Positions 1-7,967 of a stretch of 64,000 nt of DNA are shown here, in pieces (position 1 is the stretch's first letter; each line of letters opens with the position of its first letter). The notes beneath the pieces are model-generated. The model had not been told where the DNA came from. It was given only the letters and a program-made list of their open reading frames with translations, and made no database searches. The translations under genes were made by a program, and so were the position numbers. This DNA is from Bog-756 sp963710495 (GTDB lineage Bacteria; Actinomycetota; Acidimicrobiia; Acidimicrobiales; RAAP-2): positions 248,001 through 312,000 of the forward strand of contig CAVQAI010000016.1 of assembly GCA_963710495.1 (NCBI GenBank), written 5' to 3'.

Positions 1-970
1 GGTCGCCCGGGATGAAGGCCACGACGAACTCGGGAGAGGGATCGACGCTCTTCCAGTACTCCTTCTTCGACAGCGCGTCCACGTGGGCCTTCATCTGTCG
101 CCCGTGGTTGGCCAGGCAGCTGCGCCGCGACGTCTCGTCATCGGCGTCGTTGGCGTCGAGGAACGCCTGCATCGGCACCTTGGCGTCCACCGCCACGTTC
201 TTGCTCCCCGGGAGGTGGACCACCATGTCCGGACGGACGCGGCCGCCGTCCGCCTCCGAGGTGACCTGCTCCTCGAAGTCGCAATGCTCCAGCATCCCGG
301 CCATCTCGACGACCCGGCGCAGCTGCAGCTCCCCCCAGCGACCCCGCGTCTGCGGCGAGCGCAACGCCGTGACCAGATTGCGCGTCTCCTTTTGGAGCTG
401 GTCATGGGAGGTGGAGAGATACTTCATCTGCTCGGTCAGCGAGGTGTAGGCCCTCTGACGCTCGACCTCCAGCCGCCGCATACCCTCCTCGTACTTGCCG
501 AGCTGGTCCCCGATCGGCCGCAACAGCTGCTCGATGGCCTCCTGCCGCTTGGCCAGCTCCCCTTCGGCGGCTTGGCGCGTCTCGTTGAGCTTCACGTCGG
601 CGAGTTGGAGGAACTGTTCGTTGTTCCGTTGCAGGGCCGACGCCGACAGCCGGGCGAACTCCCCGGTCATCTGCTCCCTGGCCTGGTCGAAGGCGGCCGC
701 CCGCTGGTCGGCGGCGCGGCGCTCGGCCTCGAGCTCGGCCGTGAGACGGGCCCCCTCGGCGTAGGTCAGGCCGAGACGGTGCTGCTGGTCGGCGACGAGC
801 GAACGCAGCTCGGCCACCTCCCCCACCAGCTTCCCGTTCTGTTCGAACGCGTCCGCCAGGCGTGCCTCGGCCGCCCGGGTACCGGCCATGTGGTTGGCGC
901 GGACCCACAGGCCCGCCGCCACCCCCGCCGCCATTCCGACGACGAGTCCGAGTATGAGACCGATGAGCAT
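1..970 (-). CDS. rmuC: DNA recombination protein RmuC, C-terminus cut by the window edge
   Basis: No stop codon is reached before position 1, so only about 323 N-terminal residues are present. The start is the ATG at 970, preceded by GGAAGGA. The protein opens with one hydrophobic segment (MLIGLILGLVVGMAAG...), followed by a long Ala/Glu/Arg-rich coiled coil and then the start of the RmuC nuclease-like domain (PDMVVHLPGSKNVAVDAKVP, later KKEYWKSVDPSPEFVVAFIP). RmuC proteins are membrane-tethered factors that limit DNA inversions and rearrangement; the nuclease role is inferred from the PD-(D/E)XK fold. The identification is firm because anchor, coiled coil and domain come in the family's usual order. 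Confidence 0.93.
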   Translation of the reverse strand, partial: MLIGLILGLVVGMAAGVAAGLWVRANHMAGTRAAEARLADAFEQNGKLVGEVAELRSLVADQQHRLGLTYAEGARLTAELEAERRAADQRAAAFDQAREQMTGEFARLSASALQRNNEQFLQLADVKLNETRQAAEGELAKRQEAIEQLLRPIGDQLGKYEEGMRRLEVERQRAYTSLTEQMKYLSTSHDQLQKETRNLVTALRSPQTRGRWGELQLRRVVEMAGMLEHCDFEEQVTSEADGGRVRPDMVVHLPGSKNVAVDAKVPMQAFLDANDADDETSRRSCLANHGRQMKAHVDALSKKEYWKSVDPSPEFVVAFIPGD

Positions 971-1197
971 GTCGAGTCCTTCCAGGGTCCTGCTCGGGCA
1001 CGTGGAGGCCCGCGGCCAGCGTACCGACGGGGTGTGACGACAACGGGGACTCCCCCCGGTGACAGAGGTCCCCGAAGGGGGCGATCTGCCTGGTAGGCAG
1101 GCCGACGGGCCACCGGTTGGGCACCGCGCCGCGGCCGCCCGATCCACCGGCGGGCGGCCCGACGGGGTCCCTTGGCCCGTATGCCAGCATTGACCCC

Positions 1198-2478
1198 GTG
1201 CATCGCGTGGTCATCGTCGGAGCCGGCTTCGCCGGGCTGGCGGCGGGCCGGGCCCTCGTCGGCGAGCCGGTCGAGGTGACCATCGTCGACCAGCACAACT
1301 TCCACACCTTTCTACCCATGCTCTACGAGGTCGCCACCGCCGGGCTCGACCCGGGCGACGTGGCCTACCCGGTGCGGGCGATCTTCGGGAAGGCCCCCAA
1401 TGTCAATTTCCGACTGGCTCGGGTGACCGGCGTCGACTGGGAGCGGCGCCTGGTGACCCTCGAAGGCGCCGATCCGCTGCCGTTCGACTCGATCATCGTG
1501 GCCAGCGGGGCGACGGCGAAATTCTTCGGGATCCCCGGGGCGGCGGAATTCAGCTTCCCCCTCTACGTCCTCAACGACGCCCGAAGGCTCCGGGACCACG
1601 TGCTCCGGCGCTTCGAGGAGGCCGACGCCCACCCCGCCCGGGCCGCCGAGGGGGCCCTGACCTTCGTCGTCGTGGGCGGTGGACCCACCGGGGTCGAGGT
1701 CGCCGGCGCGCTGGCCGAGCTGTTGGACGTCGCTGTCCGCCACGACGGCTTCACCTTCGCCCGGTCCACCGGCCGGATCATCCTGGTCGACGGGCTCGAC
1801 CGCCTGCTCGGCGCGTTCAAGCCCTCGGCGGCCGCCTACGCCGCCGACACCCTCATGGGACGGGGGATCGAGCTTCGGCTCGGGCACATGGTGAAGCGGG
1901 TCACCGACACCTGCGTCGAGCTCGACGACGGCACCCAGATCCCCACCGAGACGGTGGTGTGGGCCGGCGGGGTGACGGTCGAGGACACCGTGGCCAGCCG
2001 GCTCGCCGTGCCGAGCGAGCGAAACGGGCGCCTCCGAGTCGAGGCGGACCTCTCCCTCCCCGGACACGAGGATGCCTACGCCGTCGGCGACGCGGCCGCC
2101 GTCCGATCGGCGGGACCGGGAGCCCCAGACGAGGGTGCGATCTGCCCCCAGGTGGCCCAAGTGGCCATCCAGTCGGGCCTGCACGCCGCCCGCCAGATCC
2201 TCCACCGCATGGCCGGCGAACCCACCGAGCCGTTCCACTACCGCGACAAGGGGATCATGGCCACCATCGGTCGCCGCGCCGCCATCACCCAATTCCCCAA
2301 AGGCGCCATCGTCCGCGGCACCCTCGGGTGGCTGGCCTGGCTCGGTCTCCACCTCGTCTACCTGATCGGGTTCCGCAACAAGATCGTCGTCCTGGTCAAC
2401 TGGTCGTGGCGCTATCTCTCCTGGGGCTCGGGGCCGCGGGTGATCGTCGGTGACCAGCCCGATCCGGACTCCGCCTGA
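1198..2478 (+). CDS. ndh: Type II NADH dehydrogenase (NDH-2 family FAD oxidoreductase)
   Basis: Single-subunit, non-proton-pumping NADH:quinone oxidoreductase of the inner membrane face. The N-terminus carries the FAD dinucleotide fold VVIVGAGFAGLAAG, and the NADH-binding glycine motif FVVVGGGPTGVEVAG follows near residue 160. The conserved YAVGDAAA segment lies near residue 300. A hydrophobic C-terminal stretch (TLGWLAWLGLHLVYLIGF) is the usual membrane-associating region. I start at the GTG that places the FAD motif near residue 8; an in-frame ATG at 1117 would add 27 Arg/Pro/Gly-rich residues that look untranslated. It ends 35 nt before phoU. Confidence 0.93.
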   Translation: MHRVVIVGAGFAGLAAGRALVGEPVEVTIVDQHNFHTFLPMLYEVATAGLDPGDVAYPVRAIFGKAPNVNFRLARVTGVDWERRLVTLEGADPLPFDSIIVASGATAKFFGIPGAAEFSFPLYVLNDARRLRDHVLRRFEEADAHPARAAEGALTFVVVGGGPTGVEVAGALAELLDVAVRHDGFTFARSTGRIILVDGLDRLLGAFKPSAAAYAADTLMGRGIELRLGHMVKRVTDTCVELDDGTQIPTETVVWAGGVTVEDTVASRLAVPSERNGRLRVEADLSLPGHEDAYAVGDAAAVRSAGPGAPDEGAICPQVAQVAIQSGLHAARQILHRMAGEPTEPFHYRDKGIMATIGRRAAITQFPKGAIVRGTLGWLAWLGLHLVYLIGFRNKIVVLVNWSWRYLSWGSGPRVIVGDQPDPDSA

Positions 2479-2499
2479 CCGGGGTCGTACTCCCGGGAG

Positions 2500-2505
2500 T
2501 ACCGT
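2500..2505 (+). promoter_or_regulatory. -10 box TACCGT of a leaderless phoU transcript
   Basis: TACCGT is followed by 8 nt and then the GTG of phoU, with no Shine-Dalgarno sequence between. The same box-to-start distance recurs at many genes in the window. Confidence 0.55.
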
Positions 2506-2513
2506 TGGTCGGC

Positions 2514-3143
2514 GTGGACGACCCGCTCGAAGTGATCGACCGCAAGGTCCTCCAGCTGTTCGCACTGGTGGGCGAGTCCATGGCCGGGGCCACCCATGCC
2601 CTGCTGTCGGGAGACCGCGAGGCCGCCAAGGCACTGGCCGATCGCGACGCGGTGGTCGACCACCTCTACCACGACATCGACGAGCTGGGACTCCAGCAGC
2701 TGACCGTGGCCGGGATCACCTCGCCGAAGGACCTCCGGTTCCTGGTCATGGTGATCAGGATGCTCCCCGACCTCGAGCGCAACGGCGACCTGGCCGAGCA
2801 CATCGCCCGCCGGGCGGTGCGCGGGCTGGGCGGCGAGCTCTCCGCTCGCAGCCGGGGGCTGGTCGAGCGGATGGGCGAGGTCGCCGTCCACATGTGGCGC
2901 GCCACCACCGACGCCTACGCCGAGCGGCTCCCGATGGCCGCGTCCCACGTCGACACCCTCGACGACGAGATGGACGACCTCCATGTGAGCCTGACGGTGG
3001 AGGTAGTCGCGGGCACGATGCCCCTTCCGGTGGCAGTCGAGCTGGCCATGGTGGCCCGCTTCTACGAGCGCTTCGGCGACCACGCCGTCAACTTGGCCAA
3101 GCGGGTATCCGTGCTGGCCCTGTCGGAGTCGCCGACGCGGTAG
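2514..3143 (+). CDS. phoU: PhoU-like phosphate transport system regulator
   Basis: About 209 residues, the usual PhoU size, entirely helical with two PhoU repeats. Conserved metal-site signatures are visible: ERNGDLAEHIARRA in the first half and ERFGDHAVNLAKRV near the C-terminus. PhoU links the Pst phosphate transporter to a sensor kinase and restrains phosphate uptake. No pst or pho genes adjoin it here, so the partner genes must lie elsewhere. The GTG at 2514 is chosen because it follows a TACCGT -10 box at leaderless spacing. Confidence 0.9.
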   Translation: MDDPLEVIDRKVLQLFALVGESMAGATHALLSGDREAAKALADRDAVVDHLYHDIDELGLQQLTVAGITSPKDLRFLVMVIRMLPDLERNGDLAEHIARRAVRGLGGELSARSRGLVERMGEVAVHMWRATTDAYAERLPMAASHVDTLDDEMDDLHVSLTVEVVAGTMPLPVAVELAMVARFYERFGDHAVNLAKRVSVLALSESPTR

Positions 3144-3194
3144 CGCCCGCCGGGCCGTCAGGTCGGGAGCCGGGCAGAAATCCCTGCGGTCGGG

Positions 3195-4244
3195 TCAGCC
3201 CACAGCACCCCGGCCCGCAGCCAGACGGCCGGCCGTGACCAGGGCCTCGGCGATCTGGACGGCGTTGAGGGCCGCCCCCTTGCGCAAGTTGTCGCCGGTG
3301 ACGAACAGAGCCAGCCGGTTGTCCGCGCCGGCCGCCCGGATCCGCCCGACCAACGACGGGTCCCTCCCGGCCGCCCGCAGCGGGGTGGGCAGGTCGGCGA
3401 GCTCGACCCCGGGTGCGCCGGCCAGCACCTCGGTGGCCCGCTCGGGGCTCAGGGGCTCGACGAACTCGGCCACGATCGACAGCGAGTGGCCGGTGAACAC
3501 CGGGACGCGCACGCAGGTGCAGGTGACGTCCAGGTCGGGCAGGTCCAGGATCTTCCGACTCTCGTCGCGGAACTTCTGCTCCTCGTCGGTCTCGCCCGAA
3601 CCGTCGTCCACGGCGTGGCCGGCCAGGGGGATGACGTTGTGGGCGATGGTGTCGGGGAACTTGACGGCCGGCGGGGCCTCGACGGCCCGGCCGTCGAAGG
3701 TCAGGGCGGCGGCGCGGTCGACGGTCTTGATCAGCTGCATCTCGAGCTCCTCGACACCGGCGAGGCCGGACCCGGAGACGGCCTGATAGGTGGAGACGAC
3801 GATCCGCCGGAGGCCGGCGGCGTCGTCCAAGGGCTTGAGGACGGGCATGCCCACCATCGTCGTGCAGTTGGGGTTGGCCACGATCCCCTTCGGGATGGAC
3901 CCGAGCGCCGAGCCGTTGACCTCGGGGACCACCAGCGGGACGGCGGGATCCATCCGCCAGGCCGAGGAGTTGTCGATGACCAGGGCGCCGGCCGAGGCGA
4001 ATTTCGGAGCCAACTGGCGGGACGCCGACGCCCCGCTCGAGAACAGCGCCAGGTCCACCCCGGAGACGTCGGCGATGGCGGCGTCCTCGACCAGCAGCTG
4101 CTCCCCACGGAAGGCGAGCCGCCGGCCGGCCGAACGCGACGAGGCGAACAGCCGCAGGCCGTCGAGGGGGAAGCCGCGCTCGTCCAGCATGGCCCGCATG
4201 ACCGCCCCGACCTGGCCCGTCGCGCCCACCACTGCCACTTGCAT
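3195..4244 (-). CDS. asd: Aspartate-semialdehyde dehydrogenase
   Basis: Catalyses NADPH-dependent reduction of aspartyl phosphate to aspartate semialdehyde, the second step toward lysine, threonine, methionine and diaminopimelate. The 349-residue protein opens with the NADP-binding VAVVGATGQVGAVM. The catalytic cysteine is in NPNCTT (Cys127), and the STYQAVSGSG loop follows. The downstream half keeps the dimerisation domain with IAHNVIPL and a histidine in VFTGHSLSI. It lies downstream of aspartokinase on the same strand, the common actinobacterial ask-asd order, but has its own -10 box 7 nt before the ATG. Confidence 0.97.
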   Translation of the reverse strand: MQVAVVGATGQVGAVMRAMLDERGFPLDGLRLFASSRSAGRRLAFRGEQLLVEDAAIADVSGVDLALFSSGASASRQLAPKFASAGALVIDNSSAWRMDPAVPLVVPEVNGSALGSIPKGIVANPNCTTMVGMPVLKPLDDAAGLRRIVVSTYQAVSGSGLAGVEELEMQLIKTVDRAAALTFDGRAVEAPPAVKFPDTIAHNVIPLAGHAVDDGSGETDEEQKFRDESRKILDLPDLDVTCTCVRVPVFTGHSLSIVAEFVEPLSPERATEVLAGAPGVELADLPTPLRAAGRDPSLVGRIRAAGADNRLALFVTGDNLRKGAALNAVQIAEALVTAGRLAAGRGAVG

Positions 4245-4251
4245 GGCGACA

Positions 4252-4257
4252 AGTCTA
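4252..4257 (-). promoter_or_regulatory. -10 box TAGACT of asd
   Basis: On the minus strand TAGACT is followed by 7 nt and the asd ATG, implying a leaderless message separate from the aspartokinase transcript. Confidence 0.55.
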
Positions 4258-4303
4258 CGGGAGGGGTCGGGTCAGTCGTGGCCCCGTGCCGTTGGTCGGT
4301 CGG

Positions 4304-4367
4304 GCCGTGGGCCGGGTCGACCGAGCCGTGGGCCGGGTCGGCCGGGCCGTGGGTGCGGGTCGGTCGG
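4304..4367 (+). repeat. Three imperfect 21-22 bp tandem repeats between lysC and asd
   Basis: The unit gccgtgggccgggtcg plus five bases is repeated three times (starts 4304, 4325, 4346). It lies in the 137-bp gap after the aspartokinase stop. No coding function is apparent; it could be a minisatellite or contribute transcript secondary structure. Confidence 0.7.
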
Positions 4368-4381
4368 GCCCGGGTGCCCGG

Positions 4382-5593
4382 TCAGTCGAGATCGAAGGCC
4401 TTGTGGAGGGCGCTGACCGCTCCCTCGGCCGCCGACGACCGGATCATGCAGGAGATGCGGATCGAGGACGTGGAGATCATCTCGATGTTGATGCCCTCGG
4501 AAGCCAGGGTCTCGAAGGTCAGGGCGGTGACCCCGGGATGGGTCTTCATCCCCGCCCCGACCAGCGACACCCGGGCCACGTCGTCGTCGCTGCTCACCCC
4601 GGTGGCGCCGATCTCGGGGGCCAGCGCCTGGCACACCTCGGTGCTCACGGCCAGGTCCTGCCCGGGCACGGTGAAGGAGATGTCGGTGGTCCCGTGCAGC
4701 GAGGTGTTCTGCACGATCATGTCGACGTTCACGTTCCGCTCGGCCAGGCCCCGGAACAGCATGGCCGCCACCCCGGGACGGTCGGGCACCCCGGTGACGG
4801 TGACCTTCGCTTCGGAGATGTCGTGGGTGACGGCGGTGACAACTGCCTGCTCCATGGTCGGATCCTCCTCGTCGACCCAGGTGCCCGGCTCCCAGGTGAA
4901 ACTCGAGCGTACGTGCAGCGGCACCCGGTGGTTCCGGGCGAACTCCACCGAGCGGAGGGCCAGCACCCGGCCGCCGGTGGCCGAGATCTCGAGCATCTCC
5001 TCGTAGCTGATGCGGGGCAGCTTTTTGGCGGTGGGGACGATACGCGGGTCGGCACTGAACACGCCGGGCACATCCGTGTAGATCTCGCACACGCCGGCAC
5101 CGAGGGCGGCGGCCAAGGCCACCGCGGTGGTGTCCGACCCACCCCGCCCGAGCGTGGTCACGTCGCGCTCGACCGACATCCCCTGGAAGCCGGCCACCAC
5201 CGGAACGCCCCCGGCATCGAGCGTGGCCCGCAGCCGATCGCCGCGGACCTCGAGGATCTTCGCCCGGGTGTGGGCCGTGTCGGTGATGATGCCGGCCTGG
5301 CTGCCGGTGTAGGACGTGGCCTCGACCCCCAGCTCGGCCAGGGCCATGCACAGCAGGGACATGGAGATGCGCTCCCCGGCGCTCAGCAGCATGTCGACCT
5401 CGCGGGTCGGCTGCACCGAGCTCACGTCGGCCGCCAACCTGACCAGGTCGTCGGTGGCCTTGCCCATGGCACTGACCACGACCAGCACGCTCTCACCGCT
5501 CCGGCGGCTCCGGGCCACATGATCGGCCACGGCGCGGATCCGATCGGCGTCGGCGACCGAGGTTCCACCGAACTTCTGGACCACCAACGCCAT
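4382..5593 (-). CDS. lysC: Aspartate kinase
   Basis: Phosphorylates L-aspartate with ATP, the committed step of the aspartate family pathway. The 403-residue protein starts VVQKFGGTSVADADR, the universal kinase signature. LSAGERISMSLL and GFQGMSVERDVTTLGRGG form the rest of the amino-acid-kinase domain, and two ACT regulatory domains occupy roughly residues 265-403. The ACT part suggests feedback control by lysine/threonine, as known for actinobacterial aspartokinases; the sequence does not show which. No internal beta-subunit start is obvious. Confidence 0.97.
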   Translation of the reverse strand: MALVVQKFGGTSVADADRIRAVADHVARSRRSGESVLVVVSAMGKATDDLVRLAADVSSVQPTREVDMLLSAGERISMSLLCMALAELGVEATSYTGSQAGIITDTAHTRAKILEVRGDRLRATLDAGGVPVVAGFQGMSVERDVTTLGRGGSDTTAVALAAALGAGVCEIYTDVPGVFSADPRIVPTAKKLPRISYEEMLEISATGGRVLALRSVEFARNHRVPLHVRSSFTWEPGTWVDEEDPTMEQAVVTAVTHDISEAKVTVTGVPDRPGVAAMLFRGLAERNVNVDMIVQNTSLHGTTDISFTVPGQDLAVSTEVCQALAPEIGATGVSSDDDVARVSLVGAGMKTHPGVTALTFETLASEGINIEMISTSSIRISCMIRSSAAEGAVSALHKAFDLD

Positions 5594-5602
5594 GATCCTC
5601 CA

Positions 5603-5608
5603 AGGCTA
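5603..5608 (-). promoter_or_regulatory. -10 box TAGCCT of lysC
   Basis: TAGCCT on the minus strand lies 9 nt before the ATG. A TTGGAGGATC stretch in the spacer could also act as a ribosome binding site if transcription starts just downstream of the box. Confidence 0.5.
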
Positions 5609-5685
5609 CAGGGGCGATCTCACCCGACCTGGCGCCATGGCACGTCACGCCGGCGGCCGACACCGATCCGGCAGGGGGCACCGGC

Positions 5686-5691
5686 TACCCT
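5686..5691 (+). promoter_or_regulatory. -10 box TACCCT of the membrane cyclophilin
   Basis: TACCCT, then 8 nt, then the GTG at 5700. This decides the start over earlier in-frame codons. Confidence 0.55.
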
Positions 5692-5699
5692 GTGGCCCC

Positions 5700-6542
5700 G
5701 TGAACCAGGACAAGCGCCAACGGCAGAAGGCCGGACGTCAAGCGCGCCTCCAGGCCGAGGAGAAGGCCCGGAAGCGCAAGCAGAACATTCGCCGGTTGGT
5801 CACCGTGGTCATCGTGGCGGCCGTCGTCGTCGGGATCTCCTACCTGATCTTCAAGCCGTCGAGCTCCAAGTCGTCCACCACCACGACGGTCGCACCGACC
5901 ACCACCCGGCCGGCCCCGGCTGGTGGCTCGGGCAACACCTCACCGAGCGCCATCACCACCTCGGCTGACTGCCCGGCCAGCTACACCGCCACTCTCAACA
6001 AGCCGTCCTACGGCGCCCCGCCGATGACCATCGACCCGTCGAAGACCTACACGGCCACGGTCACCACCGACGTCGGGATGTTCACCATGCAGCTCGACCC
6101 GAAGACGTCACCGAAAGCCACCAACAGCTTCGTCTACCTCGCTGACCACCACTTCTTCGACTGCATCGTCTTCCACCGGGTGATCCAGACGTTCATGGAC
6201 CAGACCGGCGATCCCACCGGAACCGGCTCCGGCGGGCCCGGCTACCAATTCACCGAAGCCGGCCCGGCCACGGCCACCCCCCAGTACCCGATCGGATCGG
6301 TCGCCATGGCCAACTCCGACAATCCGGCCTCGACCAACCCGAGCACCAACGGCAGCCAGTTCTTCGTCGTCACCGGGCCCGAGGGCGAGAGCCTGGCGCC
6401 GGACTACACGGTGTTCGGGAAGGTGACCTCGGGCATGGACGTCCTGGACAAGATCAATGCCGACGGCTCCGCCGCCACCAGCAGCACCGGCACCCCGGTC
6501 AAGCTGCACCGCATCGTGTCGGTGACCATCACGGTGAGCTGA
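5700..6542 (+). CDS. Membrane-anchored cyclophilin-type peptidyl-prolyl isomerase
   Basis: About 280 residues. The N-terminus is highly basic (NQDKRQRQKAGRQARLQ), followed by one membrane segment (LVTVVIVAAVVVGISYLIF), a Thr/Pro/Ser linker, and an extracytoplasmic cyclophilin domain from about residue 95. The catalytic core reads FHRVIQTFMDQTGDPTGTGS...GGPGYQF and NGSQFFVVTG, close to the family consensus. It should assist folding of exported proteins. The next gene is a second, soluble cyclophilin on the same strand 130 nt downstream. Start chosen from the leaderless -10 spacing. Confidence 0.9.
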   Translation: MNQDKRQRQKAGRQARLQAEEKARKRKQNIRRLVTVVIVAAVVVGISYLIFKPSSSKSSTTTTVAPTTTRPAPAGGSGNTSPSAITTSADCPASYTATLNKPSYGAPPMTIDPSKTYTATVTTDVGMFTMQLDPKTSPKATNSFVYLADHHFFDCIVFHRVIQTFMDQTGDPTGTGSGGPGYQFTEAGPATATPQYPIGSVAMANSDNPASTNPSTNGSQFFVVTGPEGESLAPDYTVFGKVTSGMDVLDKINADGSAATSSTGTPVKLHRIVSVTITVS

Positions 6543-6672
6543 GCGGCCCGACCAACGGGAGCCCCGGCCGGCCGCCGGCGTCGCTTCGGACAACGAGAGG
6601 CCCAGGCCGGCGACACGACGCAGTGAGACCGGCACCACGACGCGATGAGAGCGCAATGAGAAAGGACAGGCC

Positions 6673-7227
6673 ATGACCCCGGACATCCCCGCCGTCGACG
6701 GCTCCAGCCCCAAGACCCAACGATTCGACGGTCCGCCACCGATGGTCATCGACCCGGCCAAGCGGTATACGGCCGAGATGGTGACCTCCAAGGGAACCGT
6801 GACCATCTCCCTGGACGCCTTGGGCGCACCGAACACCGTCAACAACTTCGTCTTCCTGTCCCGATGGCACTACTACGACGGGATCGTCTTCCACCGGATC
6901 ATCCCCGGCTTCATGGCCCAGGGCGGTGACCCGGAGGGGTCCGGACGGGGCGGCCCCGGGTACCGCTTCGGCGACGAGCTGCCGGCTCCCGGCCGCTACG
7001 AGATCGGGTCGGTGGCCATGGCCAACGCCGGGCCCGACACCAACGGCAGCCAGTTCTTCATCGTGAGCGGCCCGGACGGGTGCGCTCTGCCACCGCAGTA
7101 CTCCCTGTTCGGGAAAGTGGTCAAGGGCCTCGACGTGGTGCAGGCCATCGAGTCGGTCGGCAGCCACTCGGGCAAGCCCTCGGAGCCGGTGTCGATCGAG
7201 GCGGTGACCATCAGCGAAGCCGACTGA
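6673..7227 (+). CDS. Cytoplasmic cyclophilin-type peptidyl-prolyl isomerase
   Basis: 184 residues with no signal or membrane segment. The cyclophilin core is complete: FHRIIPGFMAQGGDPEGSGR, then GGPGYRFGDE and NGSQFFIVSG. The ATG at 6673 follows GAAAGGA at good spacing. Paralogue of the preceding anchored cyclophilin; sharing of PPMxIDPxKxYTA at the domain entry suggests a tandem duplication in which one copy lost or gained the membrane anchor. Confidence 0.92.
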   Translation: MTPDIPAVDGSSPKTQRFDGPPPMVIDPAKRYTAEMVTSKGTVTISLDALGAPNTVNNFVFLSRWHYYDGIVFHRIIPGFMAQGGDPEGSGRGGPGYRFGDELPAPGRYEIGSVAMANAGPDTNGSQFFIVSGPDGCALPPQYSLFGKVVKGLDVVQAIESVGSHSGKPSEPVSIEAVTISEAD

Positions 7228-7240
7228 GCGGGCTCGGGGA

Positions 7241-7933
7241 TCAGGCGGGCAGGGCCCCCAGTCCCGACTCGGCCCGGGCACCGTCCATGAAGACCGCCAC
7301 CTCGCCGGCTCCGGCGGAGCTCCAGCGGCCTCCCGGATCGCGGATGAGCGCGGTGCGCTCGGGGATCCCCGCCACCGGCGTGCCGACCGGGGCCAGGTGC
7401 ACCGACCGATGGAGCTTCTCCCCGTGCCCGTCCTCGTGGACGTCGCCGAAGTGGGGGACCACGGCCAGCCCGGTGAGCAGGCCCAGCCCGATGGTGAGGC
7501 CCCCGCCCCGGGCGTCGACCATCGGATCGGTGAGGGCCATGGCCGCCCCCGACGTTCCCGCCACCACGGCGCCGTCGTGCCAGGCGTCGACCAGGGCGCT
7601 CCACACCCTCGAGTTCTTCAGCACGCTGCGGATGTGCATCGGCGAACTGCCGGCCACGTAGATCAGCCGGGCGGCCCGCATGACGGCGGCGGCGCCGGGA
7701 TCCTCGGCGTCCGATCGGGCCAGGACCATGAGTCCCTCGACCTGGGCGCCGAGCGAGGCGAACCACTCGCCGGCCTGGACGACCACCCGTTCGGGGTGCT
7801 CGTAGGCGGCGGCGGTGGGCAGCACCAGCACCTGGTCCGACCCGGAGGCGGCGAGGAGCTCGGCGTCGAAGGTGCAGCCGTCCCGCCACTCGCCCCCGCC
7901 CACCAGTGCCAGCACTCCCTGGGATCGGTCCAT
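7241..7933 (-). CDS. Peptidase S51 / cyanophycinase-like protein
   Basis: 230 residues with the class I glutamine amidotransferase-like fold of the S51 family. VLALVGGGEW opens the protein, LIYVAGSSPMHIRSVL follows, and the nucleophile elbow is VVAGTSGAAM with the Ser after Thr. VVPHFGDVHEDGHG supplies the likely catalytic histidine. Family members are dipeptidase E and cyanophycinase; the substrate here is not predictable and no cyanophycin synthetase is nearby. Convergent with the cyclophilin gene, 13 nt apart. Confidence 0.75.
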   Translation of the reverse strand: MDRSQGVLALVGGGEWRDGCTFDAELLAASGSDQVLVLPTAAAYEHPERVVVQAGEWFASLGAQVEGLMVLARSDAEDPGAAAVMRAARLIYVAGSSPMHIRSVLKNSRVWSALVDAWHDGAVVAGTSGAAMALTDPMVDARGGGLTIGLGLLTGLAVVPHFGDVHEDGHGEKLHRSVHLAPVGTPVAGIPERTALIRDPGGRWSSAGAGEVAVFMDGARAESGLGALPA

Positions 7934-7939
7934 CGGCCA

Positions 7940-7945
7940 ACTGTA
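7940..7945 (-). promoter_or_regulatory. -10 box TACAGT of the S51-like gene
   Basis: TACAGT on the minus strand, 6 nt before the ATG at 7933, with no ribosome binding site. Confidence 0.5.
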
Positions 7946-7967
7946 GAGGTCAGGCCCGGTGCGCGGG

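Noticed and set aside
1021..1110. Small hairpins between rmuC and ndh, considered as a riboswitch or terminator
   Set aside because: The stems are short, no U-tract follows, and no known riboswitch core was recognised.
1117..1197. Extended ndh N-terminus from the ATG at 1117
   Set aside because: The added 27 residues are Pro/Gly-rich and push the FAD motif away from the N-terminus, where it belongs.
12..1319. Long open frames on both strands across the first kilobase and opposite ndh
   Set aside because: They are Arg/Pro-rich shadows; rmuC on the minus strand and ndh on the plus strand explain the coding signal with recognised domains.
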